A stretch of DNA of 64,000 nucleotides from Alphaproteobacteria bacterium (GCA_017465945.1 JAFTVD010000024.1:62001-126000), one strand, 5' to 3'. Counted from the stretch's first letter, positions 39,336 to 48,097 are shown. The notes: generated by a model not told the origin, from the letters alone. Numbers and translations are program-made.

Positions 39336-39723
39336 TAGGTGGTCTATAAGCCGAGTTATGTACTTTTCATTTGCTTTACCTAAAAGGCAAAGATTAAAGC
39401 GATAGCTATTCATCTGGACCAAATGTCGCCATTTGGTTCGAGCGACCTACCTCTGGAGTGGAGTGGAAACGCTCCATGTAACAGTAAAACTGCTCTCCTA
39501 ACTTGGTCTTGCGTCAGACAGGGTTTACCTTGCCAAAGGATATTACTATCTTTGCGGTGAGCTCTTACCTCGCCTTTTCAACCTTACCAAATATAATTTG
39601 GCGGTAATTTTCTGTGGCACTTTCCCTTAGATTTCTCTAGCCAGACGTTATCTGGTGCCTTGTTTCCATGACGCTCGGACTTTCCTCACTAAAAGGTATT
39701 TAGCGCAGCTATCCGACCACCTT
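39336..39723 (-). ncRNA. rnpB: RNase P RNA
   Basis: On the minus strand a sequence of about 388 nt begins AGGTGGTC and ends GACCACCT, a perfect P1 helix. It contains GAGGAAAGTCCGAGC, the conserved CR-I segment, ACAGAAA further on, AGGTAAGAGCTCACCG in the middle (CR-II/CR-III region) and TAACTCGGCTTATAGACC at the end (CR-V). The layout is bacterial type A. It is the catalytic part of RNase P, which matures tRNA 5' ends. TTTTTTT after the P1 strand provides a weak end signal before lpxC. Confidence 0.95.
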
Positions 39724-39823
39724 ATTGAGGTTTTATCACATAATCTAAAAAAATCAATATCTTTGAAAATTTAACGTCAAATTTTATAAAAATGAAAAAA
39801 TTTACTTTTTATTAATTTTTTAC

Positions 39824-39851
39824 TTGATTTATTGAAAATTTATGATATTTT
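39824..39851 (+). promoter_or_regulatory. Putative promoter of the OMP barrel gene
   Basis: TTGATT, 16-nt spacer, TATTTT, 45 nt before the ATG at 39896. The stretch 39724-39895 otherwise shows only AT-rich intergenic DNA between divergent rnpB and this gene. Confidence 0.4.
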
Positions 39852-39895
39852 GTCTAAAAATTTCCTAGAACTATTTTAAATATTGGAGTTTCCTT

Positions 39896-40504
39896 ATGAC
39901 AAAAAAAATAATTTTTACTCTTATCGCGACAATTTTTGTTGCAACAAACTCTTATGCTGAATGCGATGGTTTTTATTTGGCGGGTCGTATCGGACAAGCT
40001 AAAATTGAAGTTGAAGATAGCAGAAGCGATGTAAATGATAACACAAATGATGGTGTAATCAATAAAAAGAGATTAACTTTAAGTGGAGCTATTGGTTATC
40101 GCTATGAACACTGGAGAGCAGAGCTTGAATATATTTGGAGAAAGAAAAACGAAAAAAACGTTACAGAATTTTCTAAAGCTGGCTTTAAATCACAATCTTA
40201 TATGTTTGTAGTTTATTATGACTTTTTCCCTTATACTTGGTTTACACCTTTTGTTAATGCGGGAATTGGTTATACAAACAATAAGTTAACAATTAGAAAT
40301 ACATCTGTTGATGTAACTCATAACATTAAAGCAAACAGCTTTACTTGGTCTTTAGGTGCTGGTATTTCTGCTAAAATTACAAATCGTTTGAATATGGACT
40401 TAGGTTATAGATATTATGACATGGGTGATGATTTAAACAAACATAATGGTAAAACAGAAACAACAGATCAAGAAATCTATATGGGTCTTCGTTACGTTTT
40501 GTAA
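39896..40504 (+). CDS. Outer-membrane beta-barrel protein (opacity type)
   Basis: The 202-aa protein has a signal peptide ending SYAEC, then alternating amphipathic strands, an exposed charged loop (VEDSRSDVNDNTNDGVINKKR) and tyrosine-rich strands; it ends with MGLRYVL. The arrangement fits an eight-stranded barrel of the OMP_b-brl family: YEHWRAELEYIWRKK, FTPFVNAGIGYTNNK, LNMDLGYRYYDMGD. Likely roles are surface structure or adhesion. GGAG precedes the ATG. Confidence 0.85.
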   Translation: MTKKIIFTLIATIFVATNSYAECDGFYLAGRIGQAKIEVEDSRSDVNDNTNDGVINKKRLTLSGAIGYRYEHWRAELEYIWRKKNEKNVTEFSKAGFKSQSYMFVVYYDFFPYTWFTPFVNAGIGYTNNKLTIRNTSVDVTHNIKANSFTWSLGAGISAKITNRLNMDLGYRYYDMGDDLNKHNGKTETTDQEIYMGLRYVL

Positions 40505-40601
40505 TAAAAACCAGTATTTTTTGATTATATAGAGCTTGCAATCTCTTTAATATGATTATAACTTGTTGGAAGGTTATATTAAAGAATTGGAGCTCTTTTT
40601 T

Positions 40602-41954
40602 ATGAATAATAAATTGTTTGGAACAGATGGTGTTAGAGGAAAAGCAGGTACTTTTCCGATGAATATTGAATTTGCTTTTAATTTAGCAAGTGTATTAAGT
40701 GATTTTGCTTGTAAAACTAAAAAGAAAGTTGCGATTGGTAAAGATACTAGAATTTCTGGCGACATGCTAGAATCGGCTTTATGTGCTGGTTTTTTAGCAA
40801 AAGGAATCGACGTTATTAGGCTTGGTGTTGTCCCTACCCCACTTGTTACGCTAAAAACAAAATCTCTTGATGTTGATTTGGCTGTTATGATAACTGCTTC
40901 ACACAATCCGTATTTTGACAATGGTTTTAAGTTAATTGATAGCAATGGTGATAAGTTTCCTGATGAGTTTTATAGAAATGTTGAAAGCAAACTTGATGAA
41001 TTAGATAAAACCCAGTCTAACAACAGCGAATCAATTGGTAAAATTATAAAAAATGAAGCAGTTGTTGAGGAATATATTGAGCATATAAGGAATATTGCTC
41101 CAAACTATAAAGCACTACAAGGTTTAAGGGTTGTTTTAGATTGTGCAAATGGGGCATATTCTTATATTTTACCACAGGTATTTAAGGATTTAGGAGCTGG
41201 TGTTATTGCTATTAATAATACACCTGACGGATATAACATAAACAAAGAATGTGGCTCGCAACACCCAGAAGGTCTAGCAAAAACCGTCGTCGAATCGAAA
41301 GCTAATTTTGGTATTGCTGTTGATGGTGATGGAGATAGAGTTATTCTTGTAGACAATAAAGGAAACATTATTGATGGCGACCAGCTTTTGTGTTTTTTAG
41401 CAAATTATTTGAAAAAGCATGATTTATTAAAAAATAATACAGTGATAAGTACTGAATGGTCTAATCTTGGGTTGGGTGAATATCTTACAAGTAATGGATA
41501 TAATTATTTTAAAAGCAAGGTTGGAGAAAGATACGTTATTGATTTAATGAATGAAAAAGAGGCTGTACTTGGTGGAGAATTAGTTGGACATATTGTATTA
41601 TCTCAATATGCTAAAAGTGGTGATGGGGCAATTTGCGCTCTTATTATATCTCTTGCTTATTTAGAGGACGGGAGAATGATGGATGAAATATTCCCAATAT
41701 TTACTCCATATCCTTGCGTTATTGAAAATATTAGATTTTCTAATAATGAATTTATGCGCCAAAGTGTAGAATATGATGATGTAAAAGAAGCACTAAAAAA
41801 AGCAAAAGATGATTTGGGCAATGATAGTAATTTAATTGCAAGAAAATCTGGAACAGAGCCTGTAATTAAACTTAGAGTTGAAGGTGTTGATGCAAAAAAA
41901 GTTACAGAAATTGCTGAAAACCTGAAAAGTTTGATACTAAAATATAAAAAATAA
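40602..41954 (+). CDS. glmM: Phosphoglucosamine mutase
   Basis: The protein of 450 aa starts at the ATG at 40602 (MNNKLFGTDGVRGKAG), which has GGAG upstream. It interconverts glucosamine-6-phosphate and glucosamine-1-phosphate for peptidoglycan and lipopolysaccharide. The active Ser100 lies in TASHNP, the metal loop is DGDGDR, and the phosphate-binding loop is ARKSGTEPVIKLRVEG. Single gene with its own terminator. Confidence 0.96.
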   Translation: MNNKLFGTDGVRGKAGTFPMNIEFAFNLASVLSDFACKTKKKVAIGKDTRISGDMLESALCAGFLAKGIDVIRLGVVPTPLVTLKTKSLDVDLAVMITASHNPYFDNGFKLIDSNGDKFPDEFYRNVESKLDELDKTQSNNSESIGKIIKNEAVVEEYIEHIRNIAPNYKALQGLRVVLDCANGAYSYILPQVFKDLGAGVIAINNTPDGYNINKECGSQHPEGLAKTVVESKANFGIAVDGDGDRVILVDNKGNIIDGDQLLCFLANYLKKHDLLKNNTVISTEWSNLGLGEYLTSNGYNYFKSKVGERYVIDLMNEKEAVLGGELVGHIVLSQYAKSGDGAICALIISLAYLEDGRMMDEIFPIFTPYPCVIENIRFSNNEFMRQSVEYDDVKEALKKAKDDLGNDSNLIARKSGTEPVIKLRVEGVDAKKVTEIAENLKSLILKYKK

Positions 41955-41980
41955 AAGAGAGGATTTCCTCTCTTTTTTAT
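41953..41980. terminator. Bidirectional terminator between glmM and the TPR gene
   Basis: AAAAGAGAGGA and TCCTCTCTTTT form a long stem with a 2-nt loop, with T on the plus side and A on the minus side. It overlaps the stop of both genes' surroundings and serves each strand. Confidence 0.85.
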
Positions 41981-43770
41981 TGAGTAATTTCATTTATTTT
42001 TTCTAGTGTTTCTTTTATTTTTTCATCTTTTAAGGAATATGCGTCTTTTTTTCTTAATCCATTTTCTATTTTATTTTTTACCCTTTTGCGATTTAACTCG
42101 TCATTTTCTTCTTTTTGGGTTAAGGCTTGTTTCCATTGGAAAATTGCTTCATTTTTACGACCGCCTAACCAATATGCGTCTCCTAAATGGTCTGTAATTA
42201 TAGCGTTGCTTGGATTTAGCTCTGATGCTTTTTCCAAATATGTGATAGCTTTTTGATAATCTCCTGTTTTGAAATATACCCAACCAAGACTATCCATTAT
42301 TACACCGTCATTTGGTTCTTTTTCATACGCTTCAACAATGAATGCGGCAGCTTTGTCTATATTTGTATTATTCTTCAACCAACTATACCCAAGATAATTT
42401 AGCACTTGAGGGTGACGATTACTTAAATCTAATGCTTTTTTTAGACTTTGTTCTGCTTTATCCCATTCATTGTTTTTATCATATGAAACAGCTAAAGCAT
42501 AATATACAGGCCAATACTTTTCTGTTTCATAAAATATAGAATCGATTGCTTCGTTATAGTATTTTATGGCTTCTATTTGATTATTATTTACACGTAAAAC
42601 ATCACCTAAATTAAATAATATTTGAAAGTTTTTTGGATTTTTCTTTAATAATTTTTTTAAGACTGATGCTGCCTCATCATACTTTTTTTCTGTGAAAAGA
42701 TTGTCGGCTTTTTTGATTTGAGCAGGATAATACATTTCTGAATTTCTTTTTATAGAATCGTAATATTTATTAGCTTGATTATACATAGAACGCTCTTCAA
42801 AAATATCAGCCATTGCAATTTTTGCCACATCATTATTAGGATTAAAATATTCTGAAATAGCCATATACATTTGCGCATAATCATAACCGACCGGTACGGA
42901 CTTAAACAATAGAGCTACTTCTAAAAATACTTCTCCAACACCTATGTTTGGATTTTCTATTAATTTATCCGTTGATGAATTACTTTCTTTTACTTTTTGA
43001 TTTAAGCTTGCAAGCATTTCTTTTATATTACTAGCACCATAATATTTACTTATTAAAGATAATGCTGCATCTTTTTTGCCATTTCTTACCATAAAGTTTG
43101 AGATTATTTGAAGAGCTCTAAATGATATATCTTCTTTTTTGTTGTTTATCACATATGTATAGTATTTTTCTGCTATGTCGTTATGGTTAAAATATTCTGA
43201 TATCATTCCGGCATGTAGATTATAAACTGTTTCGATATCTTCTTGTGTTTTTAGAATATCTAAAGAAGAAATTGCTTCTTTATAATCTTTTTCTCCAACA
43301 TAACTCCACGCATTAAACAATGGTGTAATTAGATTTTTATATGTTTTTTCACCTATTGGTTCTAAATATTCTCTAGCTACAGCATAGTTTTTTTGCTTAA
43401 ATTCATGAACAGCATTAATTACATCTATAAAGTTATTCTTATCACCTTGTGAACGTGCTATATTGGCATATTTTACGGACTCTTTTATTTTTCCTTGTGA
43501 TGCTAAAATAATATAAGTTCTACCGAGAATCTCCTCGTTATTTAACCCTTTCTCGATACTTTTTACATAATATCGAGATGCGTTTTCATAATCTTGCCTG
43601 ATGTGAGCAACTCTTCCAGCTAGATAATTACCATACAAGGTATCTTTGCGCCCTAGATATGCGTAATGGCTTTGTACTTCTTGCATATTTATTAAATTAC
43701 CTGTACAAGAATTAAACAAACCTATACTGCTTAATAATGTTACAATATAACTAGCTTTTAACATTTTCAT
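41977..43770 (-). CDS. TPR-rich protein, probably periplasmic lipoprotein
   Basis: This 597-aa protein has an N-terminal hydrophobic segment (YIVTLLSSIGLFNSC) with a weak lipobox at Cys22, then an array of about ten TPR-like units spanning nearly the whole chain; the C-terminal units are the clearest (AEQSLKKALDLSNRHPQVLNYLG, AITYLEKASELNPSNAIITDHLG). Such proteins are widespread in alphaproteobacteria as tetratricopeptide scaffold or envelope assembly factors. AGGA precedes the ATG. Partners unknown. Confidence 0.85.
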   Translation of the reverse strand: MKMLKASYIVTLLSSIGLFNSCTGNLINMQEVQSHYAYLGRKDTLYGNYLAGRVAHIRQDYENASRYYVKSIEKGLNNEEILGRTYIILASQGKIKESVKYANIARSQGDKNNFIDVINAVHEFKQKNYAVAREYLEPIGEKTYKNLITPLFNAWSYVGEKDYKEAISSLDILKTQEDIETVYNLHAGMISEYFNHNDIAEKYYTYVINNKKEDISFRALQIISNFMVRNGKKDAALSLISKYYGASNIKEMLASLNQKVKESNSSTDKLIENPNIGVGEVFLEVALLFKSVPVGYDYAQMYMAISEYFNPNNDVAKIAMADIFEERSMYNQANKYYDSIKRNSEMYYPAQIKKADNLFTEKKYDEAASVLKKLLKKNPKNFQILFNLGDVLRVNNNQIEAIKYYNEAIDSIFYETEKYWPVYYALAVSYDKNNEWDKAEQSLKKALDLSNRHPQVLNYLGYSWLKNNTNIDKAAAFIVEAYEKEPNDGVIMDSLGWVYFKTGDYQKAITYLEKASELNPSNAIITDHLGDAYWLGGRKNEAIFQWKQALTQKEENDELNRKRVKNKIENGLRKKDAYSLKDEKIKETLEKINEITQ

Positions 43771-43850
43771 AAAAATCCTACTATTTATTTAGTTCATTAT
43801 ACCAAATTTTACTTAACTTTAAACTTATTTTATTATATATGTGTAAATAA

Positions 43851-43879
43851 TTGCTTTATATTGCAATAAAAAGTATAAT
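43851..43879 (+). promoter_or_regulatory. Strong sigma-70 promoter directly before the UDG gene
   Basis: TTGCTT, exactly 17 nt, then TATAAT at 43874. The predicted transcription start falls near 43886, after the in-frame ATG at 43880, so the gene must start at 43898. A minus-strand TATAAT at 43801 serves the divergent TPR gene. Confidence 0.65.
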
Positions 43880-43897
43880 ATGTATAAAGTGATAATA

Positions 43898-44677
43898 ATG
43901 AATAAACAAATTGACATAGAAGAATTACTTGATTGGTATATTTTTGCCGGTGTTACAGAGACATGCGGTGATTTGCCTTGTTTAAATAGTCAACCTTTAG
44001 TATTAGATGACAATAAAAAGTTATTACAACAAAGTGTAAAAACACAAAAAACACCTGTTTCTTTGAGTGAAAATATATCTAGAAATGCAAAAGATATTTG
44101 CTCTAAAGCTAGTAGTTTAGAAGAATTAAAAGAAATATTAATAAAATTTGAAGGATGTAATTTAAAAAATACGGCTGCGTCAACAATATTAGGAGATGGT
44201 AGTGCTTGTGCCAAAGTAATGCTAATTGGTGAAGCCCCTGGTGCAGATGAGGATAGAATTGGAAAACCTTTTGTTGGAAGATGTGGTAAACTTTTAGATA
44301 AAATGCTTGAAGCAATAAATATTAATAGAGAAGATTGTTATATAACAAATGTTTTGCCATGGAGACCTCCTGGGAATAGAACACCAACAGATGATGAATT
44401 GGCTGTATGTTTACCATTTTTAAAAAGACAAATAGAATTAATAAAACCAGATTATATATTATTGCTAGGCGGTATTTCATTAAAATCACTTATTGATACG
44501 GCTGATTCTATTTCTAGAGCAAGAGGTAAATGGTTTGAATATGATATTGATGAAACTAAAAAAGCAAATGTTTTAGCAACATATCATCCGTCGTATTTGT
44601 TAAGAAGTACTGCTCAAAAATCAAAAGTTTGGGCGGATTTGTTACGTTTAAAGAAAAAAATTAATGAAAATGTATAA
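43898..44677 (+). CDS. Uracil-DNA glycosylase, family 4 type
   Basis: The protein of 259 aa is the alphaproteobacterial version of the Fe-S uracil-DNA glycosylases: IGEAPGADEDRIGKPFVGRC forms the active-site loop, TNVLPWRPPGNRTPT the next, and ATYHPSYLLRS the leucine loop. It removes uracil from DNA for base-excision repair. Cys in FEGCNLK and DGSACAK may contribute to the iron-sulfur site. The start at 43898 is chosen because the promoter -10 box abuts the upstream ATG. The first 70 residues are a poorly conserved linker. Confidence 0.9.
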   Translation: MNKQIDIEELLDWYIFAGVTETCGDLPCLNSQPLVLDDNKKLLQQSVKTQKTPVSLSENISRNAKDICSKASSLEELKEILIKFEGCNLKNTAASTILGDGSACAKVMLIGEAPGADEDRIGKPFVGRCGKLLDKMLEAININREDCYITNVLPWRPPGNRTPTDDELAVCLPFLKRQIELIKPDYILLLGGISLKSLIDTADSISRARGKWFEYDIDETKKANVLATYHPSYLLRSTAQKSKVWADLLRLKKKINENV

Positions 44678-44767
44678 AAAATAGAGATATTTTGCTATTA
44701 ATTAATAAAAATTAAACACTCTCTCTAATATATTATGTTTAAGAATTAGATATTGAGAGGTTTTATC

Positions 44768-45520
44768 ATGAAAAAATCTATGAAATTTTTGGCATTATTG
44801 TTATTAAGTTCTGTTACTTTGGCTCCAAGTGTTGTTTTTGCAGCACCTCCAGCTCCAAAGAAGGCTATCCCTGCTAGTGCAACAACACGTTCTGATGCTG
44901 TTATTTTTAAAGTACATGACGTAGAACCTGTATTAGTTGAAGGTGTTGTTACGGGTTGTGACTATACTGTTACTTTGTATAACAGAACTTCTATTAACTT
45001 TAGAAACTTTACAATCAACCTTGATTGGGAAGATCCCGTTGATGAAAGATTTAGATTTGATAGATATGCTGAAGCTGTTATGTCACAAGAAGAATTTAGT
45101 AAATATAAAGAAGTGATTAAAGAAGATAATAACAAAAAAGCTGTTAACACATCTGTTACTGTTAATGCTTTTGGTGCAGATAAACAAATATCTGTTCGCT
45201 CACATATTGATAGCGAAAAATGTTATTTAATGCTTAGCGAAGCTCAATATACTGTAACCCCTTGTGATATTGTTAGAAATGTTGATGCAATGGATGGGAT
45301 GAATTTGTCTGCAGACCAAAAAGATTGCACATCTTTGTTCCAATTTGTTAGCACAAAAAACCCAGAATATTTCGGTAAATTTAAGAGAATTTCTTTAACA
45401 GACCAAGAAAAACAAGATGAAATTACTCATTCTCAAGAAATGTCTGATATAGATACTGTTATTGGTAAGATTGTTGAAAATATGGGTGTTTCTGATAACA
45501 CTTTAACAAACATTAATTAG
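44768..45520 (+). CDS. Secreted four-cysteine protein A
   Basis: The 250-aa protein starts at the ATG at 44768 with GAGAGG upstream. A signal peptide ends near VVFAAPP. The mature domain has beta-strand-rich pattern GCDYTVTLYNRTSINFRNFTINLDW, then EKCYLMLSEAQYTVTPCDI and a final KDC. The four Cys occur in the order CDYTVTL, EKCY, PCDI, DC, and the same order recurs in the next gene, so the two are paralogues. I do not know the family; a periplasmic or surface complex is likely. The next gene follows after 17 nt. Confidence 0.75.
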   Translation: MKKSMKFLALLLLSSVTLAPSVVFAAPPAPKKAIPASATTRSDAVIFKVHDVEPVLVEGVVTGCDYTVTLYNRTSINFRNFTINLDWEDPVDERFRFDRYAEAVMSQEEFSKYKEVIKEDNNKKAVNTSVTVNAFGADKQISVRSHIDSEKCYLMLSEAQYTVTPCDIVRNVDAMDGMNLSADQKDCTSLFQFVSTKNPEYFGKFKRISLTDQEKQDEITHSQEMSDIDTVIGKIVENMGVSDNTLTNIN

Positions 45521-45537
45521 TTTTTAGGAAAATATAG

Positions 45538-46209
45538 ATGAACAAGATTGTTTTATATTTTGCTGTAATATTAGGTTTTTCTGTATCTTTACCTTTGTCT
45601 GCACAAGTTTTAGATGATGATTTTCCAGCAGAAGAAAATGTTGTTGCAGTGGAAGATCAAGATAATGAGCATGAAGAATTATTTGATGAAATGTTTGGAG
45701 GACATGTCGACGAACTTCCACAAAATGGTAAATCAAGTAATGTTATTGAAGAAATTGCTAAAAATGTTGTAGTTAAAGTAGGTGATAAAGAGTTTAAAAG
45801 TGATAAGAAAGTTGTAGATAACACACAATCTTCGGCTTTAGATGGAGAATTATTTATTGGGGTTTCTCAAGGTAGTTTTAAGTTATTTAAAGATATGATG
45901 GGTAGAACAAAATGTTCTTTTGGTGTTACTCTAAAATCTACATTAAATAAGGACTTAAGAATGCTTGCTTTAAGATTGATTTTTAAGCATGGTGCATATG
46001 CTTTTATTTTTACTAAATTAAAAGCAGGAAAGTCTGATGAGCACTTTATAACAACAATGGGAGATATTTGTTATAACCTAGAAGGTGTTCCCGATATTGA
46101 AATAAATAAATGTAGAATTATGGGTGCTAGAGAAGATGATTGTATGCAAAGACTTAAATGGGATGATAAAATTTTATCGCCAAACCCATCAGTAGATAGA
46201 AACTATTAA
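45538..46209 (+). CDS. Secreted four-cysteine protein B
   Basis: This 223-aa protein has a signal peptide ending PLSAQ, followed by an acidic, disordered stretch to about residue 95. The C-terminal domain reads KCSFGVTLKSTLNKDLRMLALRL, then DICYNLEGVPDIEINKCRI and DDCMQRLKWDD. It has the same C-x-x-VTL strand, the same spacing of four Cys and the same central strands as the preceding protein, with an added acidic spacer. The pair probably forms a heteromer held by two disulfides each. A strong terminator follows, so the pair is a two-gene unit upstream of, but separate from, the tol genes. Confidence 0.75.
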   Translation: MNKIVLYFAVILGFSVSLPLSAQVLDDDFPAEENVVAVEDQDNEHEELFDEMFGGHVDELPQNGKSSNVIEEIAKNVVVKVGDKEFKSDKKVVDNTQSSALDGELFIGVSQGSFKLFKDMMGRTKCSFGVTLKSTLNKDLRMLALRLIFKHGAYAFIFTKLKAGKSDEHFITTMGDICYNLEGVPDIEINKCRIMGAREDDCMQRLKWDDKILSPNPSVDRNY

Positions 46210-46212
46210 AAT

Positions 46213-46238
46213 TGCCCCTTCAAAAGGGGCTTTTTTTT
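46213..46238 (+). terminator. Rho-independent terminator
   Basis: GCCCCTT and AAGGGGC form a stem with a 3-nt loop, followed by TTTTTTTT, closing the four-cysteine gene pair. Confidence 0.95.
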
Positions 46239-46257
46239 ATGAAAGAATCGAAAAAGC

Positions 46258-46286
46258 TTGTTTTTGTACTTAAATTATGATATAAT
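46258..46286 (+). promoter_or_regulatory. Sigma-70 promoter of the small membrane protein gene
   Basis: TTGTTT, 17-nt spacer, perfect TATAAT. The predicted transcript carries an unusually long leader of about 180 nt. Confidence 0.65.
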
Positions 46287-46382
46287 GTAAGTGTTTATAT
46301 AAGATTTAGGTTAATTTTTGTAGTTATTTTTGTGTTGTTTTCATTTTTTAAGGTTTAGGGGAGTTCTCTTGCTTTGGATTTA

Positions 46383-46454
46383 ATGAAAGTACATAGGGGT
46401 AATTCTTGGGTTAGCCAATTATGTTTTTTTGTTAAAGGAGGAGGCACCTCTTGA
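46383..46454 (+). CDS. Possible upstream leader ORF (23 codons)
   Basis: In the leader of the membrane protein gene, MKVHRGNSWVSQLCFFVKGG then GTS runs from 46383 to a TGA at 46454, and its last codons contain the GGAGGAGG site of the downstream gene. Translation of the ORF would cross that site and end 16 nt before the ATG at 46471. Coupling is possible; a chance ORF is the alternative. Confidence 0.3.
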   Translation: MKVHRGNSWVSQLCFFVKGGGTS

Positions 46455-46470
46455 AAAACTGTTAAAAAAA

Positions 46471-46794
46471 ATGAAAGAGAAATTTTTTTCAATTATCTGG
46501 GCTGCTCTTTGCGCTTGGATATTAACTTATGTTTTGCTCAAACTTGACGCAAGATATAACATAGCTGACATGTATTTCTTTCCTAGTGTGGTTAATTTCA
46601 TACATGGATTTAACATACCTGTTAGAAAAGTATTTTTTTTCTTGTTCTCTGGTATATTCCTGCTTACAGGTTTACACAAAGGGGCTGGTAAAATTTTACT
46701 TGCAATCATTGGGGTCTTTGCCTTATTGGTGATTGTTGCTCTTGTTGTAATGATTGGTTGGTGGTTCATAAGCCTCCTTGCTAATTCATTATAA
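46471..46794 (+). CDS. Small membrane protein, about three transmembrane segments
   Basis: The protein of 107 aa is taken from the ATG at 46471 (MKEKFFSIIWAALCAW); an in-frame TTG at 46429 is possible, but the strong GGAGGAGG site lies between them, 26 nt before the ATG. Hydrophobic segments are near residues 6-22, 52-66 and 72-97 (ILLAIIGVFALLVIVALVVMIGWWF). No family recognised. It lies between two terminators, so it is a single-gene transcript upstream of tolQRA. Confidence 0.65.
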   Translation: MKEKFFSIIWAALCAWILTYVLLKLDARYNIADMYFFPSVVNFIHGFNIPVRKVFFFLFSGIFLLTGLHKGAGKILLAIIGVFALLVIVALVVMIGWWFISLLANSL

Positions 46795-46803
46795 TTAACA
46801 TGG

Positions 46804-46848
46804 GAGTTGTTTTTTTAGGGTTACCTTAAAGAACAACTCTTTTTTTTG
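46804..46848 (+). terminator. Rho-independent terminator
   Basis: GAGTTGTT pairs with AACAACTC (8 bp) around a 20-nt loop and is followed by TTTTTTTT, 10 nt after the membrane protein gene and before tolQ. Confidence 0.85.
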
Positions 46849-46932
46849 GTTTGATTAGTTGATTTTTTACGATTATATTGTTAGAAATAGTATAGTTTAA
46901 TTAAAGCTTTAATTTTTAATATGAGGAATGAT

Positions 46933-47667
46933 ATGGATACAGGTGTTGCAACGGAAGTTGTTAATCAATTTTCTATGTGGGATATGGTTTGGTCCTCTGA
47001 CCTTGTTACAAAAGCGGTTATGATTGGTCTTATTGCTGCTTCTATTTGGTCTTGGGCTATAATTTTTGAAAAATTTAACACTTTAAGAAATGTAAAAAGA
47101 TTATCAAAAAATTTTGAAGAAAGATTTTGGTCTGGCGGTTCTTTAGATAAATTATATGACTCTATTGGGAATCCTCAAGACCCTATGTCTGCTATGTTTA
47201 TGGCTGCTATGAAGGAATGGCGTAGAACTAATATTATGAAATCTAAAACAGACAGAGGTTTGAGAGGTGTTTCTCTGCAACAAAGAATCGAAAAAGCTAT
47301 GATGGTTTCTATGGATAAGGAATTAGATGACCTTGATAATAATTTAGGCTTTTTAGCTTCAACAGGTTCGGTTGCTCCGTTGGTTGGCTTATTTGGTACA
47401 GTTTGGGGGATTATTGCTTGTTTTAATGCTATTGCTGTTACACAAAGTAACTCTTTGACATCTATTGCGCCTGGTATTGCAGAAGCATTATTTACCACCG
47501 CTTTTGGTTTGATTGCGGCAATTCCTGCTTATGTTGCATATAATATGATTACATCTGATATTGAAAGATATGCTAAAAAATTAGAGAATTTTATGGCTGA
47601 ATTTTCTAGTATTTTATCTAGAGAAATTGATGATAATGCTATTAGAGCTGAAATGGCTGGAGAATAA
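46933..47667 (+). CDS. tolQ: Tol-Pal system proton channel subunit TolQ
   Basis: The 244-aa protein begins at the ATG at 46933 with AGGAA just upstream; an ATG 12 nt earlier has no site. Three membrane segments: about residues 19-40, 135-160 and 165-195, with LASTGSVAPLVGLFGTVWGII typical of MotA/TolQ/ExbB. Together with TolR it uses the proton gradient to energise TolA during outer-membrane constriction in division. ExbB is the alternative, but the tolR and tolA neighbours decide for TolQ. The gene follows a terminator. Confidence 0.94.
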   Translation: MDTGVATEVVNQFSMWDMVWSSDLVTKAVMIGLIAASIWSWAIIFEKFNTLRNVKRLSKNFEERFWSGGSLDKLYDSIGNPQDPMSAMFMAAMKEWRRTNIMKSKTDRGLRGVSLQQRIEKAMMVSMDKELDDLDNNLGFLASTGSVAPLVGLFGTVWGIIACFNAIAVTQSNSLTSIAPGIAEALFTTAFGLIAAIPAYVAYNMITSDIERYAKKLENFMAEFSSILSREIDDNAIRAEMAGE

Positions 47668-47671
47668 TAAA

Positions 47672-48097
47672 ATGCCTATTATTAATGGAAGAGTAACTAG
47701 AAGAACTAGTCGTCGTAATGCAAACATTAACATGACCAATCTTATGGATGTAATGATGGTTTTGTTGGTGGTGTTTATGGTGGCTGCGCCTTTAATGACA
47801 TCTGGTATTCCTCTTGATTTACCTAAAGTTGGCGGAGGGACGCTTAATGGAAAAGATACATCTATAAATATTAGCGTTGACAAAGATGGTGTATATTATA
47901 TTGGGCAAAGCGCTATTGAGCCTGATACTGTGATTGATAAAATTATGGCCATTAAAGGCGAAAATAAAGATGTTACTATTACAATTTCTGGTGATGCACA
48001 ATCTAATTATGGCAGTGTTATTGGTTTAATGGCAATGTTAAAAGATGCCGGCTTTAGCAAGGTTGGGTTAAAAACAGAGGCAAGACGTAAAAAATAG
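47672..48097 (+). CDS. tolR: Tol-Pal system protein TolR
   Basis: The protein of 141 aa begins at the ATG at 47672 (MPIINGRVTRRTSRRNANIN), 4 nt after the tolQ stop, with GGAG in the end of tolQ. One membrane segment holds LMDVMMVLLVVFMVAAP, with the proton-relay Asp in NLMDVM. The periplasmic domain follows the ExbD/TolR fold (LPKVGGGTL, VTITISGDAQSNYGSVIGLM). It pairs with TolQ. Confidence 0.94.
   Translation: MPIINGRVTRRTSRRNANINMTNLMDVMMVLLVVFMVAAPLMTSGIPLDLPKVGGGTLNGKDTSINISVDKDGVYYIGQSAIEPDTVIDKIMAIKGENKDVTITISGDAQSNYGSVIGLMAMLKDAGFSKVGLKTEARRKK

Noticed and set aside
39312..39422. N-terminal extension of lpxC by 37 codons.
   Set aside because: It lies in the RNase P RNA gene; the ATG at 39311 has a proper ribosome binding site and matches the family start.
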